From assembly GCF_014873915.1 (NCBI RefSeq), contig NZ_JADBEJ010000005.1, positions 1,364,001 to 1,428,000 on the forward strand: a DNA stretch of 64,000 bases, read 5' to 3'. A model generated the notes under the pieces. It did no database searches. It was given only the letters and a program-made list of their open reading frames with translations, and was not told the origin of the DNA. Below are positions 52,901 through 60,397 of the stretch, piece after piece (positions within the stretch are counted from its first letter, which is position 1; every line of letters begins with the position of its first letter). The stretch comes from Amycolatopsis roodepoortensis. GTDB lineage: Bacteria > Actinomycetota > Actinomycetes > Mycobacteriales > Pseudonocardiaceae. The position numbers and the translations under genes are program-made.

Positions 52901-54387
52901 TCGGCGATCCGCGCGCCCAGCCCCCTGGCCTCCGCGCGGCGCGAGGCCGCGAGATTCGCCGACTCGTCGCGTTCCGCCTGGGCCTTTTCCGCCTCGGCAC
53001 GCAGGGCGCCGACGTGGGCTTCGGCCTTCGCCGCCTGCTCGGTGGCGTTCTTGGCCAGCGCCAGCAGGCCCCGTGCGAGCGCGCCCGCGGCGGCGTTGCG
53101 CGCCTGCAGCGCGGGCTGCGCCTTCTGCTCGCGATTCCCGACCAGTTCCCGGAAATCGCGGGCCTTGCGGGAGGCGTTGAGGTGATTGAGCACGGTGGCG
53201 CATTCACGCCACGCTTCGGCGGCGGTCTTGGCCTCGGCCAGTTCGCCGTCGATCCGCTTCTTGCTCTCCTGCGCCTCGTCGAGCCGCAGTTTCCCGACCA
53301 GGCGGCGGAGTTCGGTGACCCCGGCGGTGAGCCGGCGGTGGTCGCCCTCGGCCAGTTTCTCCGCGGACTTCACCTCGTCGACGTGCTGTTCGAGCCCGCT
53401 CAGCCGCTCGTTCTCCAGCTTGTCGCGCGCGGCGACCTGACCGGCCAGCGTCCGCATTTCGGCGCGGGCCGCGTCGGCGAGCTTCCGTGACGCGGCGGCG
53501 ACGCCTTCTTCTTCCGCCAGCGGCGTGAGCAGATCGAGGGCACCGGCGACGAAATCGCGCTCCGACAGCAGATCCCCGCGCTGAGCGAGGTTGTGCGCGT
53601 ACGTCGCGACGACCTCGGCGAGATCCTTCGGCTCCTCCTCCGAAAGCACCGCGCGCAACAGGAACTCGACGAACGCCTCGTCGGTGCTGAACGCGAAGGC
53701 GTCCGCCGCCTCGCCCTCACCTGCGTTCATCGCGCGCTGATACCGGAAGAGTTCGGTGTCGAGGCCGAGGCCGTCGAGCCGGGACGTCCATTCGTGGTGA
53801 CGCCGGGTCCAGAACAGCTCCAGTTCCGGCTCGCCGCCGTGCACCTTGTCGAGCTGGTCGTGGAAGCCGGACATCGTCAGCAGCCTGCCGTCCGACGTCA
53901 GCGGCAGCGAGTCCAGATCGAGCGAGGGGGTCGGCCGGAAGCAGTACCAGGAATCGACGAGGTTCTCCGAGTCGGCCGACACGACGTGCCCGCGCCATTC
54001 CGACACCTTGCCGGTGATCACCCGGTGGCCGGTCTCGACCTGCAGCCACTCCAGCACGACGTGCGAGACGTCCTTGGCGGCGACGAACTTTTCCAGCACC
54101 TTGGTGTTCGTCGTGCCGACGACCTGGCGGCGGCCGGGCAGCATGACCGAGAAGATCAGCTTGATCAGGACGGATTTACCGCCGCCGTTCTCCAGGAACA
54201 GCACGCTCGCCGGCGACGGCCGCCGCGGCGGCCCCTCCCCCGCGAGGTGGATCCCGGCGCTGAACAGCGCGTCCTGTTTGGGGGCGGTGATGGCCGCGCC
54301 GACGCCGCTGAAGTCCAGCACGACGTCCTGGTACCGCGCGCCCGCCGGGCCCACCGAGTGCAGGCGAACCCGCGAAAGCTCGTACAT
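49921..54387 (-). CDS. SMC-like ATPase of a MukB/MksB/JetC-type operon
   Basis: A 1488-residue protein with the layout of a giant SMC ATPase. The N-terminal ATPase half has Walker A FLENGGGKSVL (about 64-74). Residues about 260-1290 are almost all charged heptad-like coiled coil (Glu/Ala/Arg-rich), with a hinge-like non-helical segment near 650-790. The C-terminal half has signature VFSGGQQLTAA (near 1347) and Walker B VLFLDNPIG (near 1382), where Asn replaces the usual catalytic Glu. An acidic tail (DEPEEEEETA) ends it. Two smaller upstream genes probably encode its kleisin and winged-helix partners. I cannot name the subfamily; RecN- or SbcC-like function is less likely given the partners. 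Confidence 0.85.
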   Translation of the reverse strand: MYELSRVRLHSVGPAGARYQDVVLDFSGVGAAITAPKQDALFSAGIHLAGEGPPRRPSPASVLFLENGGGKSVLIKLIFSVMLPGRRQVVGTTNTKVLEKFVAAKDVSHVVLEWLQVETGHRVITGKVSEWRGHVVSADSENLVDSWYCFRPTPSLDLDSLPLTSDGRLLTMSGFHDQLDKVHGGEPELELFWTRRHHEWTSRLDGLGLDTELFRYQRAMNAGEGEAADAFAFSTDEAFVEFLLRAVLSEEEPKDLAEVVATYAHNLAQRGDLLSERDFVAGALDLLTPLAEEEGVAAASRKLADAARAEMRTLAGQVAARDKLENERLSGLEQHVDEVKSAEKLAEGDHRRLTAGVTELRRLVGKLRLDEAQESKKRIDGELAEAKTAAEAWRECATVLNHLNASRKARDFRELVGNREQKAQPALQARNAAAGALARGLLALAKNATEQAAKAEAHVGALRAEAEKAQAERDESANLAASRRAEARGLGARIAEIREEIAETVRSGALKAGADVAEAARAARAEAEATAAELVRREQELERVAEDLRSAQATVNDAHRLAGSTKDRLERAAEELDRANRRTDALAVEPRLSELLGADDVTLETDLPVLLERLREAGSAAEKEQTALRMEESVDERALNALGSGGLLPATEEVQAALDALEAAGMNAWSGWRYLSTLDKKRRAAVLARAPQLVSGILLNEPEQVRLAEKVLAERRLLPTTIIPVATTEATTTDRLPDEAEIEFLVPPNPAMYDEEAADAEREAIALRHAERQRRLEALATSLADDSALSWKLKTWREDYPPGSIATLAEQLQNARTAHETAQTALEQAEKEFQRLGEKAAGLRERVPELRAVSAEAGERARGLETLAARAAKIPEWTDDVERATETAERAETTASEAAAKASRLREQAGEEQRTADGHRRTATTAKAELAEVPGSSDVTENDPVPTEPVDALRRTFASASEAYAKVEVGSDLRAELDQAESVEASARAAVEALDDAVRERASVLLETPDGSDASARAAAQARANRAVAVLEEERTEIVGLVATRKAELGQLPEQPSAIASDARPKDIEHGLELIDEASLEVSAAARKWEELQERRAAAEATLESAKTSASGFGLLAESMAHLLSKEDEVAAFEGDVESARAKHSRLNTSLTEAQDAADAGDRRVRAAADQLAQYATDKRFEKLSTPVRQQVISVRRDQLPAHAAEWAEALRPRLRTLTDDLAQIDRHRGGIITRLQGMVDGALRTLRAAQRVSRLPDGLGDWSGQEFLRIRFTELEENVLAEKLGEVVDEAAVGKTSDGRDVKRDGLSLVLRGVQAAAPKGFRVDMLKPDSVLRTERQRVSEIRDVFSGGQQLTAAIILYCTLAALRANNRGKARNRHSGVLFLDNPIGRASAGYLLELQRAVAEALGVQLIYTTGLFDAGALSEFPLIVRLRNDADLRAGRKYLSVDATIRNATDALGEPDGVARLSATRLFTRPSDEPEEEEETA

Positions 54388-54400
54388 CGACTCCCCTTGG

Positions 54401-55192
54401 TTAAAGCGTGTCCGACGCGGCCGCGCGCAAGGTCCCGCCGCCGTTGGCGACCGAGACCACGTTCAGTTCCAGCAGGTCGTCGAAGGCCGCGTCGGCGGCG
54501 AGTTCGCGTACCTGCACCTGATAGCGCGGTGTCGTCCGGTAGGTCCCGCCCTGTTCCCCGCTGACCTGGACGAGGAAGCCTTGATCGGCGAGGAAGCGCA
54601 GGGCGCGCGCGACCATGCCGCGCGTGGTGTCCGACGCCAGCCTGCCGTCCTTGGTCGCCGCCGCCGCCGGACGCCGGGCATAGGCGCGCCAGGCTTGTTC
54701 GAGTTCGGGCGCGTCGGCCAGCGGGTCGTTGTTCGCCTCCGCCTCCGCCGCGCGCTCGTCGAGGATCCGGCAGGCCTCGCGCACCATCGCGTCCACCTGC
54801 TCGACGCTGACGCGGCCGATGTAGGTGTCGTTCGCGAGATCGTCCGGGCGCGGGTAGCCGAGCGCGGCGGTGGCGAGGTGGACGAGACCGTGCAGGACCT
54901 TCTCGGTCTCCCGGCGTTCGCGGATCTTGCTCTGCCGCGCGTAGCTGTCCATCTTGATCTCGAAGACGGACTCGTCGGTCGCCGCCAACACGGCACCGGC
55001 CTGGAGGTTGACCTCCAGCACCATCAGCCCGAGCCCGGCCGCGACCGCGTGCGTGAGCTGTTTGAACGCCCTGTCCTCGCCGTAGCGCCGGACGAGGTCG
55101 CCGTACACGACGTCCCGCGACGGGAGCTGCTTCGGGCGCATGCCGAAGGAAACCAGCCTGGCCGCGGATTCGACGTCCCCGGTTGTCGTCAC
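54401..55192 (-). CDS. Probable MukE/MksE/JetB-like partner of the SMC ATPase
   Basis: A 263-residue soluble protein of unrecognised family. VVYGDLVRRYGEDRAFKQLTHAVAAGLGL suggests an N-terminal helical domain. The C-terminal part (TTRGMVARALRFLADQGFLVQV, then a wing-like strand GGTYRTTPRYQVQVREL) reads as a winged helix, the fold of MukE and JetB. It overlaps the upstream gene by four bases (ATGA) and lies 13 bases before the SMC gene. Size, order and coupling, not sequence recognition, support the role. Confidence 0.7.
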   Translation of the reverse strand: MTTTGDVESAARLVSFGMRPKQLPSRDVVYGDLVRRYGEDRAFKQLTHAVAAGLGLMVLEVNLQAGAVLAATDESVFEIKMDSYARQSKIRERRETEKVLHGLVHLATAALGYPRPDDLANDTYIGRVSVEQVDAMVREACRILDERAAEAEANNDPLADAPELEQAWRAYARRPAAAATKDGRLASDTTRGMVARALRFLADQGFLVQVSGEQGGTYRTTPRYQVQVRELAADAAFDDLLELNVVSVANGGGTLRAAASDTL

Positions 55193-56664
55193 GCGACCTC
55201 CTCCTCTTCTTCATGGCGATCGACCGTGGCCGACGAAAGCAGCAGATCCGCTCCGCCGAACTCCGGGTCTTCGAGCAGCGTGCCGTCGTCGACGGCCAGC
55301 AGCACCTGGCGCTCCCCCTGCCGAAGCGCCGCGCCGACCTCGGGACTGTAGGCGTGCACCGCCCGCAGGGCGACCAGGGCAGGCAGCCCGGGGTCGATCC
55401 GGCGGGCCTCTTCGAGCAGCCCGGACAGCCGCCGCGGCACCTCCGGCAGGTCGAGCAGGTCGTCGGCGAGGCGCCATTGCTCGTCACCGAACCGGTCGGT
55501 GACCTCGGCGGGCATGAGTTCGGGTTCGGGGATCTCGCCGACGAGCTGGTCGCGTTCGGGGGCGGGCCGCAGCAGCAGCGACACCAGCGAGGACAGCGAC
55601 GGCACGGTCGGCGGCGAGATCCCGGCACCGGCGTGGAAGAACGATTCGGCCGGCGCGACGGCTTCGGCGATCGGCAGGCCCAGCGTCGGCATCAGGAGCT
55701 GGCCGAACAGGTCGATCGTCGCGCGCTGCGGCGGCCCGGAGAACTGCTGGCGGTCCTGTTCGGCACGGAACACCGCGCCCGCGTCGGCCAGCCGTGACTG
55801 GAGCCGCGTGTGGCGGCGGATGCAGTCGCTGACGATGTCGACGAGTTCGGCCGCGCGGCGTTTGCGGTCGAGGTCCTCGGTCTCGTCCCGCGACGCGGTG
55901 ATGTTCTTGAGGATCGCGTTCTCGGCGCGGAACCGGGACTCGATATGGGACAGCGCCTGGTCCAGCAGGTCCGGGACCTCGCGCTCCCAGTCGACCGCGC
56001 GCACGTCGCGCCGGGTGGCGTCGAGTTTGGCGCGCAGGGTCTCGCCGTACTGGACCGTCCGGTAGCGGGCCTGTTCCGCCGCGAGCTTCGCGTCGGCGAG
56101 GCGGCCGCGGTTGATCAGGTTCTCCAGTTTGACCTCGGCCGCGATCTGGGCGGACTCGACGTCGGTGTCCAGCGCGCCGACGAGCACGTTGATCGCCTCG
56201 TCGGTGGCGCGCAGGTAGACCTCGCCGTCGGGCGCGGCCAGCTCGACGAGCAGTTTGAAGTCGAACTGGCGGCGCTGGTAGCCCCCGCCGGGGCCGATGG
56301 AGCCGTAGACGCGGCGGAACCCGCGATCGGTGGTGCCGACGTTGATCAGGTTGTCGAGGACCCAGCGGGCGACCTTGGCGTGCTCGTCGGGTGTCCGGCC
56401 GGGCGCCTGGAGCGCCACGAACGGCAGCAGCCGCGCGATCACCTGGTCGTGGTCGGCGCCGGTGTCGAAGTCCATCGAGACGGTGACCTGGTCGATCGTG
56501 TGCAGGGCGATCTCGGCCATCTGGTAGATCGTGGCGTCCGCCCAGTCCAGCTTCGCCTTGCGCGCGTCGAGGTCGTGCAAGGGCGCTGTGCAGGCCAGCG
56601 CCTTGAGGCGGCGGGTCAGCCCCTCGTCGGCCAGCCCCATCCCGGTCAGCTCGTCGTCTCGCAC
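55189..56664 (-). CDS. Probable kleisin-like (MukF/MksF/JetA-type) first subunit
   Basis: A 491-residue soluble, largely helical protein. Long amphipathic stretches occupy about 150-300 (AKLAAEQARYRTVQYGETLRAKLDATRRDV region), with no enzyme motif, zinc site or membrane segment. The tail is acidic (RHEEEEEVA), like that of the SMC protein. Gene order kleisin-E-SMC matches mukFEB and jetABC. GTG 56664 is preferred because TAGCCT lies eight bases upstream (leaderless); ATG 56640 is the alternative. Confidence 0.68.
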   Translation of the reverse strand: MRDDELTGMGLADEGLTRRLKALACTAPLHDLDARKAKLDWADATIYQMAEIALHTIDQVTVSMDFDTGADHDQVIARLLPFVALQAPGRTPDEHAKVARWVLDNLINVGTTDRGFRRVYGSIGPGGGYQRRQFDFKLLVELAAPDGEVYLRATDEAINVLVGALDTDVESAQIAAEVKLENLINRGRLADAKLAAEQARYRTVQYGETLRAKLDATRRDVRAVDWEREVPDLLDQALSHIESRFRAENAILKNITASRDETEDLDRKRRAAELVDIVSDCIRRHTRLQSRLADAGAVFRAEQDRQQFSGPPQRATIDLFGQLLMPTLGLPIAEAVAPAESFFHAGAGISPPTVPSLSSLVSLLLRPAPERDQLVGEIPEPELMPAEVTDRFGDEQWRLADDLLDLPEVPRRLSGLLEEARRIDPGLPALVALRAVHAYSPEVGAALRQGERQVLLAVDDGTLLEDPEFGGADLLLSSATVDRHEEEEEVA

Positions 56665-56749
56665 AGCAGGCCAGGCTAGTCGCCGCCCCTCCCACCCCGC
56701 ACGGGTGACCGGGGTGCCCGGCGCTCGGGGCGCCGGTAGCGTCTGGTTC
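56665..56749. promoter_or_regulatory. Back-to-back leaderless promoters of the SMC operon and PPOX gene
   Basis: Minus strand: TAGCCT (56678-56673) is followed by eight bases and GTG 56664. Plus strand: TAGCGT (56737-56742) is followed by seven bases and ATG 56750. Both fit TAnnnT at the spacing that places the first transcribed base on the start codon, and neither gene has a ribosome binding site. -35 boxes are not evident. Confidence 0.6.
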
Positions 56750-57187
56750 ATGCGTGAAATGAGCCGTGACGAATGGTGGGAGTTCGCGAGCGAGGGCACC
56801 CGGACGGGCATGCTCGGCCTTGTCCGCGCCAACGGGGCGCCGATCGTGACGCCGGTGTGGTTCCTGCTGAACGAGGGGCCGGACGGGGACGAGCTGATCT
56901 TCACCACCGGCACGGACACCCTCAAGGGGAAGGCGCTGCGCCGCGATCCGCGGCTTTCGCTGGCCGTCGACGACCAGAAGCCGCCGTACTCGTACGTGCA
57001 GTTCACCGCCGAAGCCGTGTTGCACAGTGATCTCGACGAGATGCTCGAATGGGCGACCAGGCTCGGTGGGCGGTACATGGGCGAGGACAAGGCCGAGGCC
57101 TACGGCAAGCGGAACGCCGTCCCGGAGGAGTCGTTGGTGCGGGCGCGGATCACGAAGGTGATCGCGCGGGCGGACATCGCCGGCTGA
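56750..57187 (+). CDS. PPOX-class F420-dependent oxidoreductase
   Basis: A 145-residue split-barrel protein. TRTGMLGLVRANGAPIVTPVWFLL is the opening strand pair of the pyridoxamine-oxidase-like fold, LKGKALRRDPRLSLAVDDQKPPYSYVQF, abbreviated RRDPRLSLAVDD, is the cofactor-contacting region, and RARITKVIAR ends it. The PPOX F420 family reduces diverse small molecules. It is divergent from the SMC operon, and a family-A palindrome starts 12 bases after its stop. Confidence 0.92.
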   Translation: MREMSRDEWWEFASEGTRTGMLGLVRANGAPIVTPVWFLLNEGPDGDELIFTTGTDTLKGKALRRDPRLSLAVDDQKPPYSYVQFTAEAVLHSDLDEMLEWATRLGGRYMGEDKAEAYGKRNAVPEESLVRARITKVIARADIAG

Positions 57188-57198
57188 CGCCTTTCGTT

Positions 57199-57255
57199 CG
57201 CGCGTGAAGGCCCCCTTCCCTCGGCTGAGCCGAGGGAAGGGGGCCTTCACGCGCG
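57199..57255. repeat. Long palindrome, family A (copy 4)
   Basis: Perfect 28-bp arms around central base 57227, 12 bases after the PPOX stop. The arm is identical to the copies at 7388, 27243 and 36734. It opens a 360-base cluster of palindromes. Confidence 0.95.
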
Positions 57256-57302
57256 TCGGGTGGGGCTGCTGCTGTGGCTGGGTGTGGTCGCAGGCTTGAG
57301 GA

Positions 57303-57357
57303 TGTCGCGAAAGCCACTTTCGGGACATCAGGCGTCCTGAAAGTGGCTTTCGCGACA
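57303..57357. repeat. Long palindrome, family E (copy 2)
   Basis: Arms of 24 bp (57303-57326 and 57334-57357) with one mismatch and loop ATCAGGC. Outer arm TGTCGCGAAAGCCACTTTCG. Shares the arm core with the copy at 47617-47669. Confidence 0.93.
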
Positions 57358-57391
57358 CCTGCGCTCGGTGCGTGGGCCAGCGCCTTACCGG

Positions 57392-57447
57392 ACGTTGCGA
57401 AAGTGGCTTCGCAACGTTGAAGGTTGCGAAAGTGGCTTTCGCAACCC
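57392..57447. repeat. Two tandem short hairpins related to family E
   Basis: CGTTGCGAA-AGTGGC-TTCGCAACG (57392-57416) is followed by GGTTGCGAAAG-TGG-CTTTCGCAACC (57423-57447). Both contain the family-E core GCGAAAGTGGCTTTCGC or a one-base deletion of it. They look like single arms of the E element that have become separate hairpins. Confidence 0.85.
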
Positions 57448-57493
57448 GCCGGCGCCGCGGCCGCGTCCCATTGGCCGCGACATCTCTTCTCGC

Positions 57494-57555
57494 GCGTTTA
57501 GTCCTCTGGATGCGGTCCTTGCACACGCAAGTACCGCATCCAGAGGACTAAACGC
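57494..57555. repeat. Long palindrome, family H
   Basis: Arms of 23 bp (57494-57516 and 57533-57555) with no mismatch: outer arm GCGTTTAGTCCTCTGGATGC. The 16-base centre continues the hairpin with CTTGC/GCAAG around ACAC. The arm is less G+C-rich than the other families. Single copy in this window. Confidence 0.93.
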
Positions 57556-57636
57556 ATTCGGGGGTGTGACTCTCCGTGTTGATGTTGGTCAAGTATTGAC
57601 ACGAAGCACCCGCTGGTGTGTGATCTGAACCATAGA

Positions 57637-57651
57637 TAGGAAAGTTTCCTA
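57637..57651. promoter_or_regulatory. Putative operator upstream of the PQQ-dehydrogenase fusion
   Basis: TAGGAAAGTTTCCTA is a perfect palindrome with a single central base, 82 bases before the predicted start. It lies in the only A+T-rich stretch of the area and is of the kind found before secreted-enzyme genes in actinomycetes. The binding protein is not known to me. Confidence 0.6.
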
Positions 57652-57733
57652 ACTAAAACTCCACGTCCCCCGCCGGGCTCGCCCGGTCCGCCGTTGCACC
57701 TCCCGAACCCCGACTTCACGCATGGAGGCTCCA

Positions 57734-60292
57734 GTGGCACCCCGACCACCGTGGCGCGCGCTGCTCACGTGTGCCGCCGCGACGACGATGACCTTCGCCG
57801 TCCTGCCGGCCCTGCCCGCAAGCGCGGCACCGACCGAGCACGAATCCGAAGCCGCGACGATCTCCCAAGGCGCCGTCGAAAAGAACCACGCGGGCTATTC
57901 CGGCACCGGGTTCGTGAACTTCGACAACGTCGCCGGCAGCTACGTCGAGTACACGGTGAACGCCGCCCAGGCCGGAACCCAGACGCTGACCTTCCGCTAC
58001 GCCAACGGAACCACGATCGACCGGCCGGTGTCCCTCAGCGTCAACGGCACCGCCGCCGGGACACTCTCCTTCCCCGGCACCGGGGCATGGGCCACCTGGA
58101 AGACCGTCACCAAGGACGTCACCCTGGCCGCGGGGGCCAACAAGATCCGCACCACCGCGACGACCGCGAACGGCGGGCCCAACGCGGACAAGCTCACCGC
58201 GAGCGGGGTGCTCGACGCCGAAGCGCCGACCCCGCCGAAGAACCTGGCCGCCAAGGACATCAAGGCCCGCAGCGCCACCTTCACCTGGGAGGCCGCGACC
58301 GACAACGTCGGCGTGGTCCGCTACGACGTCATGCGCGGCGGCAACGTCCTCAAGAGCGTCGACGGGAACACGCTCACCACAACCGTCGACACCCTGCAGC
58401 CGAACACGGCCTACGACATCTCGGTCGGCGCCTTCGACGCGGCCGGAAACCCTTCGCAGCAAAGCAATGTCGTCCAGTTCACGACGCCGCCCAGCGGGGA
58501 CACCACCCCGCCGACCGTGCCGGGGAACCTCCGCTCGACGTCGGTCACGGCGAACAGCGTCTCACTGGCGTGGAACGCTTCCACGGACAACAGCGGCACC
58601 ATCGCCGGTTACGACGTGTACCAGGGCACCACGAAGGTCGCGACGACGCCTTCGCTCGAAGCGACGGTGACCGGCCTGACGGCGAACACGTCGTACACCT
58701 TCACGGTGAAGGCGCGTGACCTCGACGGCAACGCCTCGGCCGCGAGCAACGCGGTGACCGCGAAGACCAGCGGCGCCGCGGGCGGCGGAATTCCCGAGTA
58801 CGACAAGGACATCACGAAGGCGGACCTCGCCTGGTCGGTCGACTTCCTGCCGGACGGCACGGCGCTGGCGACCGAACGCGACCGGTTCGAGATCCTGCGG
58901 ATCACGCCGTCGGGCGAGAAGACCACGGTCGGCAAGGTGCCCGGCGCGGTCGGCACCAACGGCGAGGGCGGCCTGCTCGGTATCGCGATCTCGCCGAACT
59001 ACGCCACCGATCACGCGATCTACCTGTATCACACGGCGTCCGGCGACAACCGGATCGTGAAGATGACCTACGAGAACGGAAAGCTGTCGTCGTCCTCGAC
59101 GCCGGTGCTCACCGGGATCGCCAAGAACCGTTACCACAACGGCGGAAGGTTGCGCTTCGGCCCGGACGGCAAGCTCTACGCCACCGTCGGCGACGGGCAG
59201 AACAAGGACACGGCGCAGAACAAGGGCTCGCTCAACGGGAAGATCCTGCGGGTCAACCCCGACGGATCGGCTCCGAGCGACAACCCGTTCTTCTCCACCG
59301 GCGGCAACGCCCGCTACGTGTGGAGCTTCGGGCACCGCAACCCGCAGGGCCTGGCGTGGGACTCCCGCGGCCAGCTATGGGCTTCGGAGTTCGGTGACGG
59401 CAAACTGGACGAGCTCAACCTGATCCAGAAGGGCGGCAACTTCGGCTGGCCCCAGTGCGAGGGCACCAGCGGCTCCTGCGGTGGCACGGTAGCGCCGAAG
59501 AAGACCTGGGCGACCAGTTCCGGCGGCCCGAGCGGAATCGAGATCGTCAACGACTGGATCTACGTCGCCGCCGTCACCAGCGAGCAGCTCTTCGCCACCC
59601 AGATCAACGCGGCGGGCAACGGCGTCGGCCCGGTGCAGTCGCTGTTCTCCGGCCGCTGGGGCAGGCTCCGCTCGGTCACCAAGACCCCGGACGGCGGCCT
59701 GTGGGTCACCTCGACCAACGCGGACAAGAACGGCGGCACCCCGAGCGGGATCGACAACGTCGTGGTCCGGCTGAAGTTCCCCGGCGCCTCGCAGCCGGGA
59801 GCGTTCCAGCTGACCAGTTCCGCGTTCGCCGACAACGCGTCGATCCCGGACAAGTTCACCTGCGCCGGTGACGGCACCGCCGGCCAGGACACGTCCCCGC
59901 CGCTGGCGTGGGGCGCCGGGACCACCGGCGCGAAGGGATACGCGATCGTCTTCGCCGACGTTGCCAACAACGGCAACAAACTGCACTGGGCGATCTGGGA
60001 CATCCCGGGGTCCACAGTGTCACTGCCCGAGGGCCTGGGAGCGGGCTACACCGTCCCGAACCAGAACGGCGCCAAGCAGAAGGCCATGGGCAGCGGGGCG
60101 AACTCGCAGAAGTACTTCGGCCCTTGCCCCGGCGGCTCCAGCCATCCCTACACCTTCACGCTCTACGCGCTGAAGTCGGCGACGGTGCCGGGCTTGTCCT
60201 CGTCCTCGACGATGGCGCAGATCGAGACGGCGATCAAGAACGCCTCGACGGCCAACGTCAAGCTACGCGGCAAATCCAGCGCCGCGTCCTGA
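57734..60292 (+). CDS. Secreted CBM-FN3-FN3-PQQ sugar dehydrogenase-PEBP fusion
   Basis: An 852-residue exported protein. Signal peptide about 1-31 (ALPASA). Residues about 35-158 form a CBM35/CBM6-like carbohydrate-binding domain (SGTGFVNFDNVAGSYVEYTV). FN3 domains follow at about 160-253 and 255-345. About 352-685 is a soluble glucose/sorbosone dehydrogenase beta-propeller (VDFLPDGTALATERD; HNGGRLRFGPDGKLYATVGD; SFGHRNPQGLAWD), expected to bind PQQ and calcium. About 689-845 is a PEBP/YbhB domain (TSPPLAWGAG; HWAIWDIP; YFGPCPG). GTG 57734 has GGAGG five bases ahead; ATG 57722 lies on that site and is less likely. Probably oxidises a polysaccharide-derived sugar outside the cell. Confidence 0.88.
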   Translation: MAPRPPWRALLTCAAATTMTFAVLPALPASAAPTEHESEAATISQGAVEKNHAGYSGTGFVNFDNVAGSYVEYTVNAAQAGTQTLTFRYANGTTIDRPVSLSVNGTAAGTLSFPGTGAWATWKTVTKDVTLAAGANKIRTTATTANGGPNADKLTASGVLDAEAPTPPKNLAAKDIKARSATFTWEAATDNVGVVRYDVMRGGNVLKSVDGNTLTTTVDTLQPNTAYDISVGAFDAAGNPSQQSNVVQFTTPPSGDTTPPTVPGNLRSTSVTANSVSLAWNASTDNSGTIAGYDVYQGTTKVATTPSLEATVTGLTANTSYTFTVKARDLDGNASAASNAVTAKTSGAAGGGIPEYDKDITKADLAWSVDFLPDGTALATERDRFEILRITPSGEKTTVGKVPGAVGTNGEGGLLGIAISPNYATDHAIYLYHTASGDNRIVKMTYENGKLSSSSTPVLTGIAKNRYHNGGRLRFGPDGKLYATVGDGQNKDTAQNKGSLNGKILRVNPDGSAPSDNPFFSTGGNARYVWSFGHRNPQGLAWDSRGQLWASEFGDGKLDELNLIQKGGNFGWPQCEGTSGSCGGTVAPKKTWATSSGGPSGIEIVNDWIYVAAVTSEQLFATQINAAGNGVGPVQSLFSGRWGRLRSVTKTPDGGLWVTSTNADKNGGTPSGIDNVVVRLKFPGASQPGAFQLTSSAFADNASIPDKFTCAGDGTAGQDTSPPLAWGAGTTGAKGYAIVFADVANNGNKLHWAIWDIPGSTVSLPEGLGAGYTVPNQNGAKQKAMGSGANSQKYFGPCPGGSSHPYTFTLYALKSATVPGLSSSSTMAQIETAIKNASTANVKLRGKSSAAS

Positions 60293-60358
60293 GCACGGCC
60301 GGGGTGTCCGGAGCGGCGCCGGGCACCCCGACCGTATCCAGTGTGAGCTGGAGGAAAG

Positions 60359-60396
60359 CCACTCCGTCCGGGATCTCCCGGCGGGGTGGTTTTTCG
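60359..60396 (+). terminator. Intrinsic terminator with T tract
   Basis: CCACTCCGTCCGGG pairs with CCCGGCGGGGTGG around a short ATCT loop, with minor mismatches, and is followed by TTTTTC. It lies between the PQQ-fusion gene and the convergent TetR gene and is one of the few classical terminators here. Confidence 0.75.
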
Positions 60397-60397
60397 T

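Noticed and set aside
49921..56664. Calling the SMC operon Wadjet or MukBEF outright
   Set aside because: No JetD nuclease is present and the Walker B differs from standard SMCs; only layout supports the comparison.
57368..57628. 86-residue frame in the palindrome cluster
   Set aside because: It runs through the E and H palindromes, lacks a ribosome site and has no protein-like composition.
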